A DNA stretch of 64,000 nt from Eudoraea adriatica DSM 19308 (GTDB lineage: Bacteria > Bacteroidota > Bacteroidia > Flavobacteriales > Flavobacteriaceae): positions 62,001 through 126,000 of the forward strand of contig NZ_KB907546.1 of assembly GCF_000382125.1 (NCBI RefSeq). The letters are read 5' to 3'. Below the pieces are notes generated by a model. That model was given only the letters and a program-made list of their open reading frames with translations. It was not told the origin of the DNA and did no database searches. Positions 16,167 through 24,132 of this stretch are shown here, one piece after another (positions within the stretch are counted from its first letter, which is position 1; the number at the start of each line of letters is the position of its first letter). The position numbers and the translations under genes were made by a program.

Positions 16167-17009
16167 ATGAAAAATATTTTATTGCTTACCGATTTTTCAA
16201 ATAATGCATGGAATGCCATTTTCGCAGCTCTGAAAATGCATGAACATATCAGGTGTCATTTTTATTTATTAAATACCTATGAGCCCAGTTTTGCCAATAT
16301 TCTTGGGGATAAGAGTAAAGAAAGATTGGGAGTGATTTATGATTCACTTGCGAAAAACTCCTCAATTGAACTTGATAAGATTATAAGCTATCTGGAAGAT
16401 AATCATAAAAATGACAACCACACATTTGAAAAACAATCCATATCAAATGATTTAGTCAGCGGTGTAAAGGAAATATGCAATGAAAAGGATATTGATTTGA
16501 TTGTCATGGGAACTAAAGGAGCTACCGGGGCCAAGGAAATTTTCATGGGAAGCAATACGGTAGAACTAATCAAAAAGGTTAATAACTGCCCAATATTTGC
16601 GGTCCCAAGCGAGCATGATTTCAAAGACCTGAGTAAAGTTTTGTTTCCCACCGAGTTCACAAGACCCTATACAAAATATGAGCTGAAACCTCTTATTGAA
16701 CTGGCAACTATATGGGACTCAGAAATTTTAATATGCTATGTGGCCCGGGAATTTACGTTGCTTGAAGAACAATTAGCCAATAAATGGGTTTTGACAAAAA
16801 GACTGGAAAAAGTTGCGCATTCATTTCACAATGTGGAATTGCAGGCTACTGTAGCTGACGCTATAAGTAATTTTGCAGAAGAGACAATGGCGGATATTAT
16901 TGTTATGATAAATTACGAGCATACTTTTATTGAGAAATTAACCCGGGAAGCCGTCGTGAAAAAAGTGGGCTTTCATTCAAAAACCCCATTGCTGGTTTTA
17001 CCACAATGA
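16167..17009 (+). CDS. universal stress protein, two domains (tandem 2)
   Basis: 280 aa, same architecture as its neighbours: MKNILLLTDFSNNAWNA start, ATP motif GTKGATGAKEIFMGS in the first domain, degenerate second domain with INYEHTFIEKLTREAVVKKV near the end. The final segment is shared with both neighbours (HxFFxxL). The short gap to the first copy suggests one transcript. Confidence 0.9.
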   Translation: MKNILLLTDFSNNAWNAIFAALKMHEHIRCHFYLLNTYEPSFANILGDKSKERLGVIYDSLAKNSSIELDKIISYLEDNHKNDNHTFEKQSISNDLVSGVKEICNEKDIDLIVMGTKGATGAKEIFMGSNTVELIKKVNNCPIFAVPSEHDFKDLSKVLFPTEFTRPYTKYELKPLIELATIWDSEILICYVAREFTLLEEQLANKWVLTKRLEKVAHSFHNVELQATVADAISNFAEETMADIIVMINYEHTFIEKLTREAVVKKVGFHSKTPLLVLPQ

Positions 17010-17058
17010 GTGGTAAAATTTTGTTATTGAGCCAACAATAATTTTAATACTTAGTATA

Positions 17059-17907
17059 ATGATGCGTATAATTCTACCGACAGATTTTTCTAAAAATGCT
17101 TGGCACGCAATTAAATATGCGGCTTTTCTTTTTGAACAATCACCCTGCTCTTTTATTATTATCCACGCACACCAAGTAAGCCCCTCTGGTTTAATAAGCA
17201 CGATCAATAAGGAACGGGAAACCAGATTACATGAGATTACGGTTAAAGAATCTGAACGAAAGCTCAATAAAATTGTAAATCACTTAAATAAAATTAATAA
17301 GATTCCCCGTCACCGGTTTGAAGGCGAACTGGTGACCGATTCTTTATTAAATGCAATAGGCCGCGAAGTAATAGACAAGGATGCTGACTATATTATTATG
17401 GGAACCCAGGGTGCATCTGGCATAAGTGAAATTTTTATGGGTAGCAATACAGTTAGCGTTATAAAGAATATTAATTTTTGTCCGGTTATCGCCGTTCCCA
17501 ATTCCTATGATTTTATTTCATTCGAGGAAATTTTGTTTGCCACAAATTTTAAGCACTTGTATCAAAGGGTTGAATTACAACCATTGCTGGATCTTGCCGA
17601 ACTTCTCAAAGCCAGGATTAATGTTATTCACGTTATCGAAGAAAAGGAACTGAACGAAGAACAACAGCAATTAAAGAAATTGCTCCGAGATTTATTGGGA
17701 AAAGATAACATTGATTTTGAAGACTTTGAGTATCATCCGAATATCGCATTAAAAATTAGCGACCTGTGTGAAAAGAAGAATGCAGGAATGATTGCAATGA
17801 TTAACTCTCAACACGGTTTCTTTAAGGGGTTAACACACGAACCTGTTATTAAGAAAGTTGCTTTTAAAACAAAGATTCCCTTTTTAGTACTGCCGGAAAT
17901 AGAATAA
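17059..17907 (+). CDS. universal stress protein, two domains (tandem 3)
   Basis: 282 aa (281 from the second Met, one codon downstream). MRIILPTDFSKNAWHAIKYA start, ATP motif GTQGASGISEIFMGS, second domain beginning FEEILFATNFKHLY. 49 nt after copy 2, with no box in the gap, so probably the end of the same transcript. The third paralogue differs most in its acidic C-terminal half. Confidence 0.9.
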   Translation: MMRIILPTDFSKNAWHAIKYAAFLFEQSPCSFIIIHAHQVSPSGLISTINKERETRLHEITVKESERKLNKIVNHLNKINKIPRHRFEGELVTDSLLNAIGREVIDKDADYIIMGTQGASGISEIFMGSNTVSVIKNINFCPVIAVPNSYDFISFEEILFATNFKHLYQRVELQPLLDLAELLKARINVIHVIEEKELNEEQQQLKKLLRDLLGKDNIDFEDFEYHPNIALKISDLCEKKNAGMIAMINSQHGFFKGLTHEPVIKKVAFKTKIPFLVLPEIE

Positions 17908-18003
17908 GATTAGTAATACGGGGCAGAAGCTTAAAAAACCTCCTGTTTTACAATTTATGGGCCCTTACCAAAACCGTAACTTTTTATAAGCGTAGTTTAT
18001 CGA

Positions 18004-18030
18004 TTGAGTAATCAGAATAACATAAATTTG
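18004..18030 (+). promoter_or_regulatory. candidate Bacteroidota promoter for pta-ackA
   Basis: TAAATTTG (18023-18030) matches the -7 consensus fully; TTG at 18004-18006 with a 16-nt gap could be the -33 element. No Crp/Fnr-like box is present at the 22-nt position. Confidence 0.4.
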
Positions 18031-18052
18031 CACTTTGTAAATCCTGGTATCC

Positions 18053-20146
18053 ATGAGCAAAGCCATTTATGTAGCTACTACCGAGCCCAATAGCGGTAAA
18101 TCGATAATATCATTGGGACTTATGCATTTATTATTGGGAAAAGCTGCCAAAGTTGGCTATTTCAGGCCAATAATCGATGATTATGGCCCCGGGGAGAAGG
18201 ATAATCACATTAATACTGTGATTTCCTACTTTGGGATACAAATGGAATATCATGAGGCCTATGCGTGCACAAGAAGTGAGGTTATACAAAAATATAATCA
18301 AGATAAGGATGATGAGGTATTAGACAAGATCATAGAAAAGTATAAGACCATTGAATCCCAGTTTGATTTTGTTTTGGTTGAAGGTACCGACTTTTCGGGG
18401 GAAGGATCGATCATAGAATGGGATATTAATGTGTACATGGCTAAAAACCTTGGAATCCCAACCGTTATCCTTGCAAGCGGCGTGGGTAAAACCCTGGAAG
18501 AATTGGTAGACAACCTTTACCTCGCTTACGATTCCTTTACCAATAAAGGCGTAGAAGTTTTAATGGTGATTGCCAATAAAGTAGAACCCCAAAATGTAAA
18601 TCTGGTAACCAATGGCCTTTTAAAATCACTTCCGGAAGAAGTCCTTATTGGTACTATCCCTATTAACCCTGTCCTGGGTAATCCAACCATGAAAGAGATT
18701 GTTAAAGAACTGGAAGGTAATGTTCTTTTTGGACAGGATTTTTTGAACAACCAGGTAAGCAATTTTAGTGTGGGGGCCATGCAATTACGAAATTATCTCG
18801 TCCATTTTAAAGAATACGGGTTGGTAATAACTCCCGGAGATAGGTCGGATATTATCCTGGGTGCTCTCCAGGCTAACCTGTCTTCGAACTATCCAACCGC
18901 CTCAGGAATTGTACTTACTGGCGGGCTTATTCCGGAAGATACAGTTATTAGATTAATAGAAGGGCTTTCAGAAGTCGTTCCGATCATCTCGGTACAGGGA
19001 GGTACCTTTTCTATAGCAAATAGGGTTGGGGCAATTCGTCCTAAAATATATGCGGAAAATAAACAAAAAATAGAGCAATCTATTCAGGACTTTACAAGGT
19101 TTGTTCCTGTAAACGCCCTGACTGAGCGCCTTATAACCTTTGAGGCAAATGGCATAACCCCTCGTATGTTCCAGTACAAGCTCCTTAAAAGGGCACAAAG
19201 TGACAAAAAGCATATTGTTTTACCGGAAGGTACAGATGAACGTATACTTCGGGCAGCTAAGGAACTAATCGACGCAAATGCGGTAAAACTAACTCTTTTG
19301 GGAGACCCTGCTCAAATAAGGGAAAAAGCAAAACAACTGGATTTGCAGCTCGATTTTGAAAAAATAAACATAATTGACCCTTTAAGGGCAAGCTGTTTCG
19401 AAGATTACGCGGATACACTTTATGAATTGCGGAAGCATAAGAATGTAGACAGAGCCATGGCACAGGACCTTATGGCGGACATCTCTTATTTTGGAACAAT
19501 GATGGTCTATAAAGGAGATGCGGACGGCATGGTTTCCGGGGCTGTTCATACTACTCAGCATACTATCAGGCCCGCTCTGCAACTGATCAAAACCAAGCCG
19601 AATGTATCTATTGTATCCTCCGTGTTTTTTATGTGCCTGGAAGACAGGGTAACTGTTTATGGCGACTGTGCAATAAACCCAAATCCGAATGCCGAACAAT
19701 TAGCTGAAATTGCCATTACTTCGGCGGCAACTAGTTTAGCTTTTGAGTTAGAACCTAAAATTGCCATGCTTTCCTATTCTTCCGGAACTTCGGGTGCCGG
19801 AGAGGATGTAGATAGAGTCCGTGAAGCTACACAGCTAGTTAAGAAAAGAGCACCCTATTTAAAAGTGGAAGGCCCTATTCAATATGACGCTGCAGTAGAT
19901 AAAAAAGTGGGTAAAACCAAAATGCCTGATTCAGAAGTGGCCGGGCAGGCAAGTGTTTTTATTTTCCCCGACCTTAACACAGGCAATAACACATACAAGG
20001 CAGTGCAGCGGGAAACCGGTGCCCTGGCAATAGGACCAATAATTCAGGGACTTAATAAACCGGTAAATGACCTGAGCAGGGGAAGTACCGTAAATGATAT
20101 CTTTAATACAGTCATTATAACTGCCATCCAGGCCCAAGCCCAATAA
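18053..20146 (+). CDS. pta: phosphate acetyltransferase
   Basis: 697 aa, the long three-domain form. An N-terminal P-loop domain (ATTEPNSGKSIISLGLMHLL, residues 6-25), a DRTGG regulatory domain (about 210-330) and the C-terminal catalytic domain (about 370-695, ending QGLNKPVNDLSRGSTVNDI). It interconverts acetyl-CoA and acetyl phosphate in the cytoplasm. 13 nt before ackA, so the pair forms the acetate/ATP pathway. The long form is usually allosterically regulated. Lies between stress gene groups, which suggests fermentative ATP supply under low respiration (inference). Confidence 0.96.
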   Translation: MSKAIYVATTEPNSGKSIISLGLMHLLLGKAAKVGYFRPIIDDYGPGEKDNHINTVISYFGIQMEYHEAYACTRSEVIQKYNQDKDDEVLDKIIEKYKTIESQFDFVLVEGTDFSGEGSIIEWDINVYMAKNLGIPTVILASGVGKTLEELVDNLYLAYDSFTNKGVEVLMVIANKVEPQNVNLVTNGLLKSLPEEVLIGTIPINPVLGNPTMKEIVKELEGNVLFGQDFLNNQVSNFSVGAMQLRNYLVHFKEYGLVITPGDRSDIILGALQANLSSNYPTASGIVLTGGLIPEDTVIRLIEGLSEVVPIISVQGGTFSIANRVGAIRPKIYAENKQKIEQSIQDFTRFVPVNALTERLITFEANGITPRMFQYKLLKRAQSDKKHIVLPEGTDERILRAAKELIDANAVKLTLLGDPAQIREKAKQLDLQLDFEKINIIDPLRASCFEDYADTLYELRKHKNVDRAMAQDLMADISYFGTMMVYKGDADGMVSGAVHTTQHTIRPALQLIKTKPNVSIVSSVFFMCLEDRVTVYGDCAINPNPNAEQLAEIAITSAATSLAFELEPKIAMLSYSSGTSGAGEDVDRVREATQLVKKRAPYLKVEGPIQYDAAVDKKVGKTKMPDSEVAGQASVFIFPDLNTGNNTYKAVQRETGALAIGPIIQGLNKPVNDLSRGSTVNDIFNTVIITAIQAQAQ

Positions 20147-20159
20147 TTTAATTATTACA

Positions 20160-21347
20160 ATGAATGTCCTAATTATTAATACAGGTAGTTCCTCTATAAA
20201 GTATCAGTTGATGCATATGCCTTCAGAAAGTGTTTTATGCGCTGGTATAGTGGATCGTATAGGTTTGGAAAATACTAATTTGAAATATATAAAGAAGGAT
20301 TTTGAAGTTAATGAAACACTTCCGGTTTCATCGCATAGAAAAGGCCTGGAACGGGTAATTGAAATGCTTTTGGATCCTGCTATTGGGGCTATAGGGCACG
20401 TAAATGAAATAGATGTTGTTGGGCACAGGGTGGTACACGGTGGAATAGCATTTTCCGAGACTACGGTGATTACCGGTGAAGTAAAAGAGAAGATTGCAGA
20501 ATTGAGCCAATTGGCACCTTTGCACAATCCGCATAACCTTGAAGGGATATTGATTGCAGAAGAATTATTTCCAAATGCCAAACAGGTTGCGGTCTTTGAT
20601 ACTGCCTTTCACCGGACTATTCCCACAAAATCCCGTAAGTATGCGATACCAAATGAATTTTATACCAAACATGGAATTCAGCTCTATGGATTTCACGGTA
20701 CCAGTCATAAATATGTATCAGAAAAAGCGATTGGCTTTTTGAATAAAACAAGAACTAAGATTATTAGTATTCATTTAGGAAATGGATGCAGTATTACTGC
20801 GGTGCAGAATGGGAAAAGTATAGATCATAGTTTAGGCTTTGCCCCTTCAAATGGACTTATCATGGGTTCAAGAAGCGGCGATATAGATCATTCCTTGATT
20901 TTCTACCTGGTAGAATCACTGGGCTATAGTCTGTCTGAAGTAAATGAATTGCTCAATAAGAAAAGTGGAATGCTTGGACTCACGGGGTATAGCGATTTAC
21001 GGGAAATTCAGGCGAAAGCCGTTGACGGTGATACGCAATGCCAGCTGGCATTGGACATGAATGCTTATAGGATTAAAAAATATATCGGGGCCTACAGTGC
21101 AGCTATGAATGGGTTGGATGCCCTTGTCTTTACAGCTGGTATAGGTGAAAATTCTGCTTACCTCAGAGACCTGGTTTGCACAGAAATGGATTCTTTGGGT
21201 ATTGAGATTGATTCGGAGAAGAATAACCAAAAATCTTCTGATCTTCGCGAAATACAGAAGAAGTCTTCCTGTGTGAAAATTTTGGTTATTCCCACAAATG
21301 AAGAACTAGAAATAGCAAAGCAATCTTTCAAGTTATTGAACGCCTGA
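20160..21347 (+). CDS. ackA: acetate kinase
   Basis: 395 aa, usual length. N-terminal MNVLIINTGSSSIKYQL phosphate-binding signature, VVGHRVVHGG, and HLGNGCSITAVQNGKSIDHS (ATP-binding block), with TAGIGENSAYLRDL near the C-terminus. Makes ATP and acetate from acetyl phosphate. Directly follows pta and is surely co-transcribed. Confidence 0.97.
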   Translation: MNVLIINTGSSSIKYQLMHMPSESVLCAGIVDRIGLENTNLKYIKKDFEVNETLPVSSHRKGLERVIEMLLDPAIGAIGHVNEIDVVGHRVVHGGIAFSETTVITGEVKEKIAELSQLAPLHNPHNLEGILIAEELFPNAKQVAVFDTAFHRTIPTKSRKYAIPNEFYTKHGIQLYGFHGTSHKYVSEKAIGFLNKTRTKIISIHLGNGCSITAVQNGKSIDHSLGFAPSNGLIMGSRSGDIDHSLIFYLVESLGYSLSEVNELLNKKSGMLGLTGYSDLREIQAKAVDGDTQCQLALDMNAYRIKKYIGAYSAAMNGLDALVFTAGIGENSAYLRDLVCTEMDSLGIEIDSEKNNQKSSDLREIQKKSSCVKILVIPTNEELEIAKQSFKLLNA

Positions 21348-21462
21348 AAAAATTGTAACTACATTAAAATATAAGGGCTGCATTTACAAAGATGATCTGA
21401 ATAAATAATCAGTTTGTATAATTTCTCTATTGGTTAAAATTTATTCTAAAATTATCATTGAA

Positions 21463-21506
21463 ATGATAAAGATCATTTGGTAAAGAAAGTCTATGCCATA
21501 ACTTAA
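21463..21506 (+). promoter_or_regulatory. Crp/Fnr-like box and -7 element for the YtxH operon
   Basis: ATGAT-AAAG-ATCAT at 21463-21476 with perfect arms, 22 nt, then TAACTTAA at 21499-21506 (TAnnTT). Leader of about 22 nt to the start at 21534. Confidence 0.62.
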
Positions 21507-21533
21507 CACATTATTAACCTAAAAAGATTTATC

Positions 21534-21863
21534 ATGTCAGACAACAGTAGTAATGTATTGTTAGCTCTATTAACAGGGGCAGCAATAGGAGCTGGTATAG
21601 GAATACTTTATGCTCCTGATGAAGGGATTAAAACCCGAAAAAAAATTAAAGATAAAGCACTTGAAACCAAGAATGATTTATCTGAACGAATTTCTCATGC
21701 CAAAGACGAACTCACTAAAGTAGCTGATGAGAGAAAAGAAGTTTTTGAACAAAAACTGGAGGATACAATCTCTACGATGAGTTATAAAGCCGATGAAATA
21801 ATTGTTCAATTAGAACGGAAGCTTGAAGAGATAAGGAAGAAAAATGCACAATTACAGAAGTAG
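21534..21863 (+). CDS. YtxH domain protein
   Basis: 109 aa. N-terminal Gly/Ala-rich hydrophobic segment (LLALLTGAAIGAGIGILYAPDEG, in two parts, residues 8-30) followed by a long charged helix likely to form a coiled coil. This is the YtxH/gas-vesicle-like pattern, common in general-stress regulons. Likely membrane-anchored with a cytoplasmic or periplasmic helical tail. First of three co-directional genes with gaps of 6 and -4 nt. Confidence 0.82.
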   Translation: MSDNSSNVLLALLTGAAIGAGIGILYAPDEGIKTRKKIKDKALETKNDLSERISHAKDELTKVADERKEVFEQKLEDTISTMSYKADEIIVQLERKLEEIRKKNAQLQK

Positions 21864-21869
21864 ATTCTT

Positions 21870-22220
21870 ATGGCTTTTGAAGGATTAAGACAAAATATTT
21901 CTGAATTAGACGAAAATGTTAGTTCCTATGTGGAGCATAGCATAGAATACGCCAAGCTCAAAAGCTTTAAGATCTCAATGGTTTTGGTCACCTATTTGGC
22001 AAAGGTTATTCTGGTAGGTACCATAGCTGTTTTAGCCATACTGTTTTTGAGCTTGGCAGCTTCTTTTGCACTCGGCAACGCAATGGACAATGCAATCTAT
22101 GGATTCGCTATAATTGGACTTATTTATTTGATTCTTGGAATTATTGGCTACAGATTTAGGGATAAGTTAAATAAACCTCTGCTGAAAATGTTTTCTGAAT
22201 ACTTTTTTGAAGAACCATGA
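21870..22220 (+). CDS. holin-X/DUF1469-like membrane protein
   Basis: 116 aa. Short helical N-terminus (about 1-35), two membrane helices (about 40-65 and 72-95), charged C-terminus. The pattern matches the phage-holin-named, stress-associated family that usually follows a YtxH gene. Nothing indicates phage. Probably acts with the YtxH protein at the membrane. Its stop overlaps the next start (ATGA at 22217). Confidence 0.7.
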   Translation: MAFEGLRQNISELDENVSSYVEHSIEYAKLKSFKISMVLVTYLAKVILVGTIAVLAILFLSLAASFALGNAMDNAIYGFAIIGLIYLILGIIGYRFRDKLNKPLLKMFSEYFFEEP

Positions 22221-22438
22221 ATAAAAAATACAACTCATTTAGGGAAATTGACGAGGATTTAAAAATTCTTGCGTTACAAAGGGAGATAAATAAGGAATAT
22301 ACAAAGCATAGCTTCCGGGAAATTAAAACGTATTTCTATCCTTTTAATTTAATAAGAGGTTTTGATGGTTTTGTTGCCAGGGTCGCAGTGCCATTTATCC
22401 TGACAAAGGTTTTAAAGAGAAAAAGACTTACTCAATAG
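22217..22438 (+). CDS. small basic protein, unknown
   Basis: 73 aa, very basic C-terminus (KVLKRKRLTQ). A polar start precedes a mildly hydrophobic stretch (FVARVAVPFILTKVL). Translationally coupled to the holin-like gene by an ATGA overlap, and followed by a strong terminator, so it is the last gene of this operon. I do not recognise a family. Confidence 0.6.
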   Translation: MNKKYNSFREIDEDLKILALQREINKEYTKHSFREIKTYFYPFNLIRGFDGFVARVAVPFILTKVLKRKRLTQ

Positions 22439-22458
22439 CAATAATAAAGAGGTTTAAA

Positions 22459-22498
22459 ATACCATAGGCGTATACATACACCTATGGTATTTTTTTTT
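22459..22498 (+). terminator. strong intrinsic terminator after the YtxH operon
   Basis: Ten-bp perfect stem ATACCATAGG (22459-22468) / CCTATGGTAT (22481-22490), 12-nt loop, then eight Ts. Confidence 0.9.
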
Positions 22499-22590
22499 GG
22501 CGATATTTTTTTCCATGGAATTTTGTCGTTGCTAAATTTTCATCACATGAAGGGAAACCAATCTTCCGGCAGGAACTGATGGATAAAGAG

Positions 22591-22598
22591 TATATTTG
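22591..22598 (+). promoter_or_regulatory. candidate -7 element for the patatin gene
   Basis: TATATTTG, full match to TAnnTTTG, 16 nt before the start codon; no convincing -33 element and no Crp/Fnr-like box. Confidence 0.35.
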
Positions 22599-22614
22599 AA
22601 AGAATAACCGTATT

Positions 22615-23397
22615 ATGAAAGCAGGATTAGTTTTGTCCGGGGGTGGATTCCGTGGTATTGCTCATATAGGGGTGTTAAAGGCTCTTAATGAATTTGGTTT
22701 TCAGATTACCCATATAGCGGGTACAAGTGCCGGTGCTGTTATAGGTGCCTTATATGCCGGCGGTTTAGATTGGAAGCAAATCCTGGAATTCATAAAGGAA
22801 GTGGACATTTTTAGCTTTAATAATTATGCCTTGGGTAAACCCGGATTTGTTGATACGGAGAAGTTATATGATCGTTTCTCCGTGTTCTTTCCCGAAGATA
22901 ATTTTGAAAGCCTGGAAATCCCCATGTTTATTACCGCTACAGATATTTTGGAAGGTAGTCTAAAAGTATTTACCAAAGGAGAGCTTATCAGGCCTATTTT
23001 GGCTTCTGCAGCATTTCCGGGAGTTTTTACACCGGTAAAAATAGAGGATTCATATTATGTAGACGGCGGGGCATTAAACAATTTTCCGGTAGATCTGATT
23101 AAAGACTATTGTAAAGATATTATTGGCGTTTATGTCAATCCATTTCTAAAAGTGGAAATAGATCAGCTGAAACACTCCTATAATGTTTTGGAAAGGGCTT
23201 ACCAGATAAGGGCTGCAAAAGATTCTCTTCCTAAGTTTGAGGATTGCTCTCTTGTGATATCTCCAAAGGATTTGATAAATCACAGAACATTTTCCGTAAA
23301 AGATATGGATACTGTTTTTAATTTGGGCTATGAGGCAGCCATTGAAGCCCTGGAAAATTCAGCCAGCCTGCAAATACCAGACAAAACTGGTTTATGA
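22615..23397 (+). CDS. patatin-like phospholipase
   Basis: 260 aa. Oxyanion-hole motif SGGGFRGIAHIGVL (residues 8-21), nucleophile elbow GTSAG (about 39-43) and catalytic Asp in YVDGGALNNFPVD (about 146-158), so the Ser-Asp dyad is complete. Short patatin without signal peptide, hence cytoplasmic or peripheral membrane; it hydrolyses acyl lipids. Single gene between a strong terminator and a convergent hairpin. Confidence 0.92.
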   Translation: MKAGLVLSGGGFRGIAHIGVLKALNEFGFQITHIAGTSAGAVIGALYAGGLDWKQILEFIKEVDIFSFNNYALGKPGFVDTEKLYDRFSVFFPEDNFESLEIPMFITATDILEGSLKVFTKGELIRPILASAAFPGVFTPVKIEDSYYVDGGALNNFPVDLIKDYCKDIIGVYVNPFLKVEIDQLKHSYNVLERAYQIRAAKDSLPKFEDCSLVISPKDLINHRTFSVKDMDTVFNLGYEAAIEALENSASLQIPDKTGL

Positions 23398-23429
23398 ACT
23401 TCCTTTTATAAAATAACGCCAAAAAGAAA

Positions 23430-23485
23430 GCCCTCCACCTCGATCTTATACTACATGGACAAATTAAAGATCGAAAGCAGAGGGC
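23430..23485. terminator. hairpin between convergent patatin and hsp20 genes
   Basis: Outer stem GCCCTC (23430-23435) / GAGGGC (23480-23485) and inner stem CGATCTT (23441-23447) / AAGATCG (23467-23473). On the minus strand a T-rich run follows, so it can end the hsp20 transcript. Confidence 0.6.
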
Positions 23486-23507
23486 ATCTTAAACGACAAA
23501 TGAGAAT

Positions 23508-23978
23508 TTAACTAACCTCAATAACTTTTGGTTTAGGTTTTACGGCTACTTCTTTTTTTGCTAATTTAAAGCTTAAAATACCCTCATTGTATTTGGCTTT
23601 AATTTCCTCTTCTTTAACATTTTCTGGTAAAAGCAAGGATCTTTCAAATGCATTGTAACTAAACTCTTTTCTGGTGTAATCTTCTTCTTTTTCTTCCTTT
23701 TTCATCTCTTTTTTTGCCGAAATATTAAGGTACCCTTCGTCTATGGTAACCTCAAAGTCTTTTTTGGCAAATCCAGGTGCTGCCAATTCAATTTCAAAAT
23801 GATCATCTTTTTCCAAAATATTTAATGCAGGTTCTCCAGTTCTGCCATTCCAAAAACGATCATTGATTAATCCACGATTCCAGAATCGGTTGTCAAAGAA
23901 ATCTTCCATGTCAAAAAAATCGGAAGTGATCAAGTTTCCAAAAGGCCTTGTCCTTTTTCTAAATTTTACTAGTGACAT
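23508..23978 (-). CDS. Hsp20/alpha-crystallin small heat shock protein
   Basis: 156 aa. Alpha-crystallin domain (about 48-145) with FEIELAAPGFAKKDFEVTID, the LLPENVKEEEIKAKYNEGIL motif and a lysine-rich tail with VKPKPKVIEV. A cytoplasmic holdase that keeps unfolding proteins soluble. Length and motifs are ordinary. Preceded by a Crp/Fnr-like box with an almost ideal -7 element, rather than any CIRCE-type element. Confidence 0.95.
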   Translation of the reverse strand: MSLVKFRKRTRPFGNLITSDFFDMEDFFDNRFWNRGLINDRFWNGRTGEPALNILEKDDHFEIELAAPGFAKKDFEVTIDEGYLNISAKKEMKKEEKEEDYTRKEFSYNAFERSLLLPENVKEEEIKAKYNEGILSFKLAKKEVAVKPKPKVIEVS

Positions 23979-24014
23979 AATATTATATTTTTAGGTTAAA
24001 CATTATTTGAAATA

Positions 24015-24058
24015 CAAAGTTAGAATGGTGATTTTCCATTTGGAATGATTTTGATCAG
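24015..24058 (-). promoter_or_regulatory. Crp/Fnr-like box and -7 element for hsp20
   Basis: Plus-strand ATGAT-TTTG-ATCAG at 24045-24058. On the minus strand 22 nt later is TAACTTTG (24022-24015), full match to the -7 consensus. Leader of about 30 nt. Confidence 0.66.
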
Positions 24059-24132
24059 TCACCATATGTTAAACTATTCCTTAAAATCAAAATGCTACCA
24101 TTTTAGTAAGGAAATGAATATCTTAGCAGCCT

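Noticed and set aside
21870-22220. phage holin as sign of a prophage
   Set aside because: No phage structural, lysis or integrase genes nearby; context is a stress operon.
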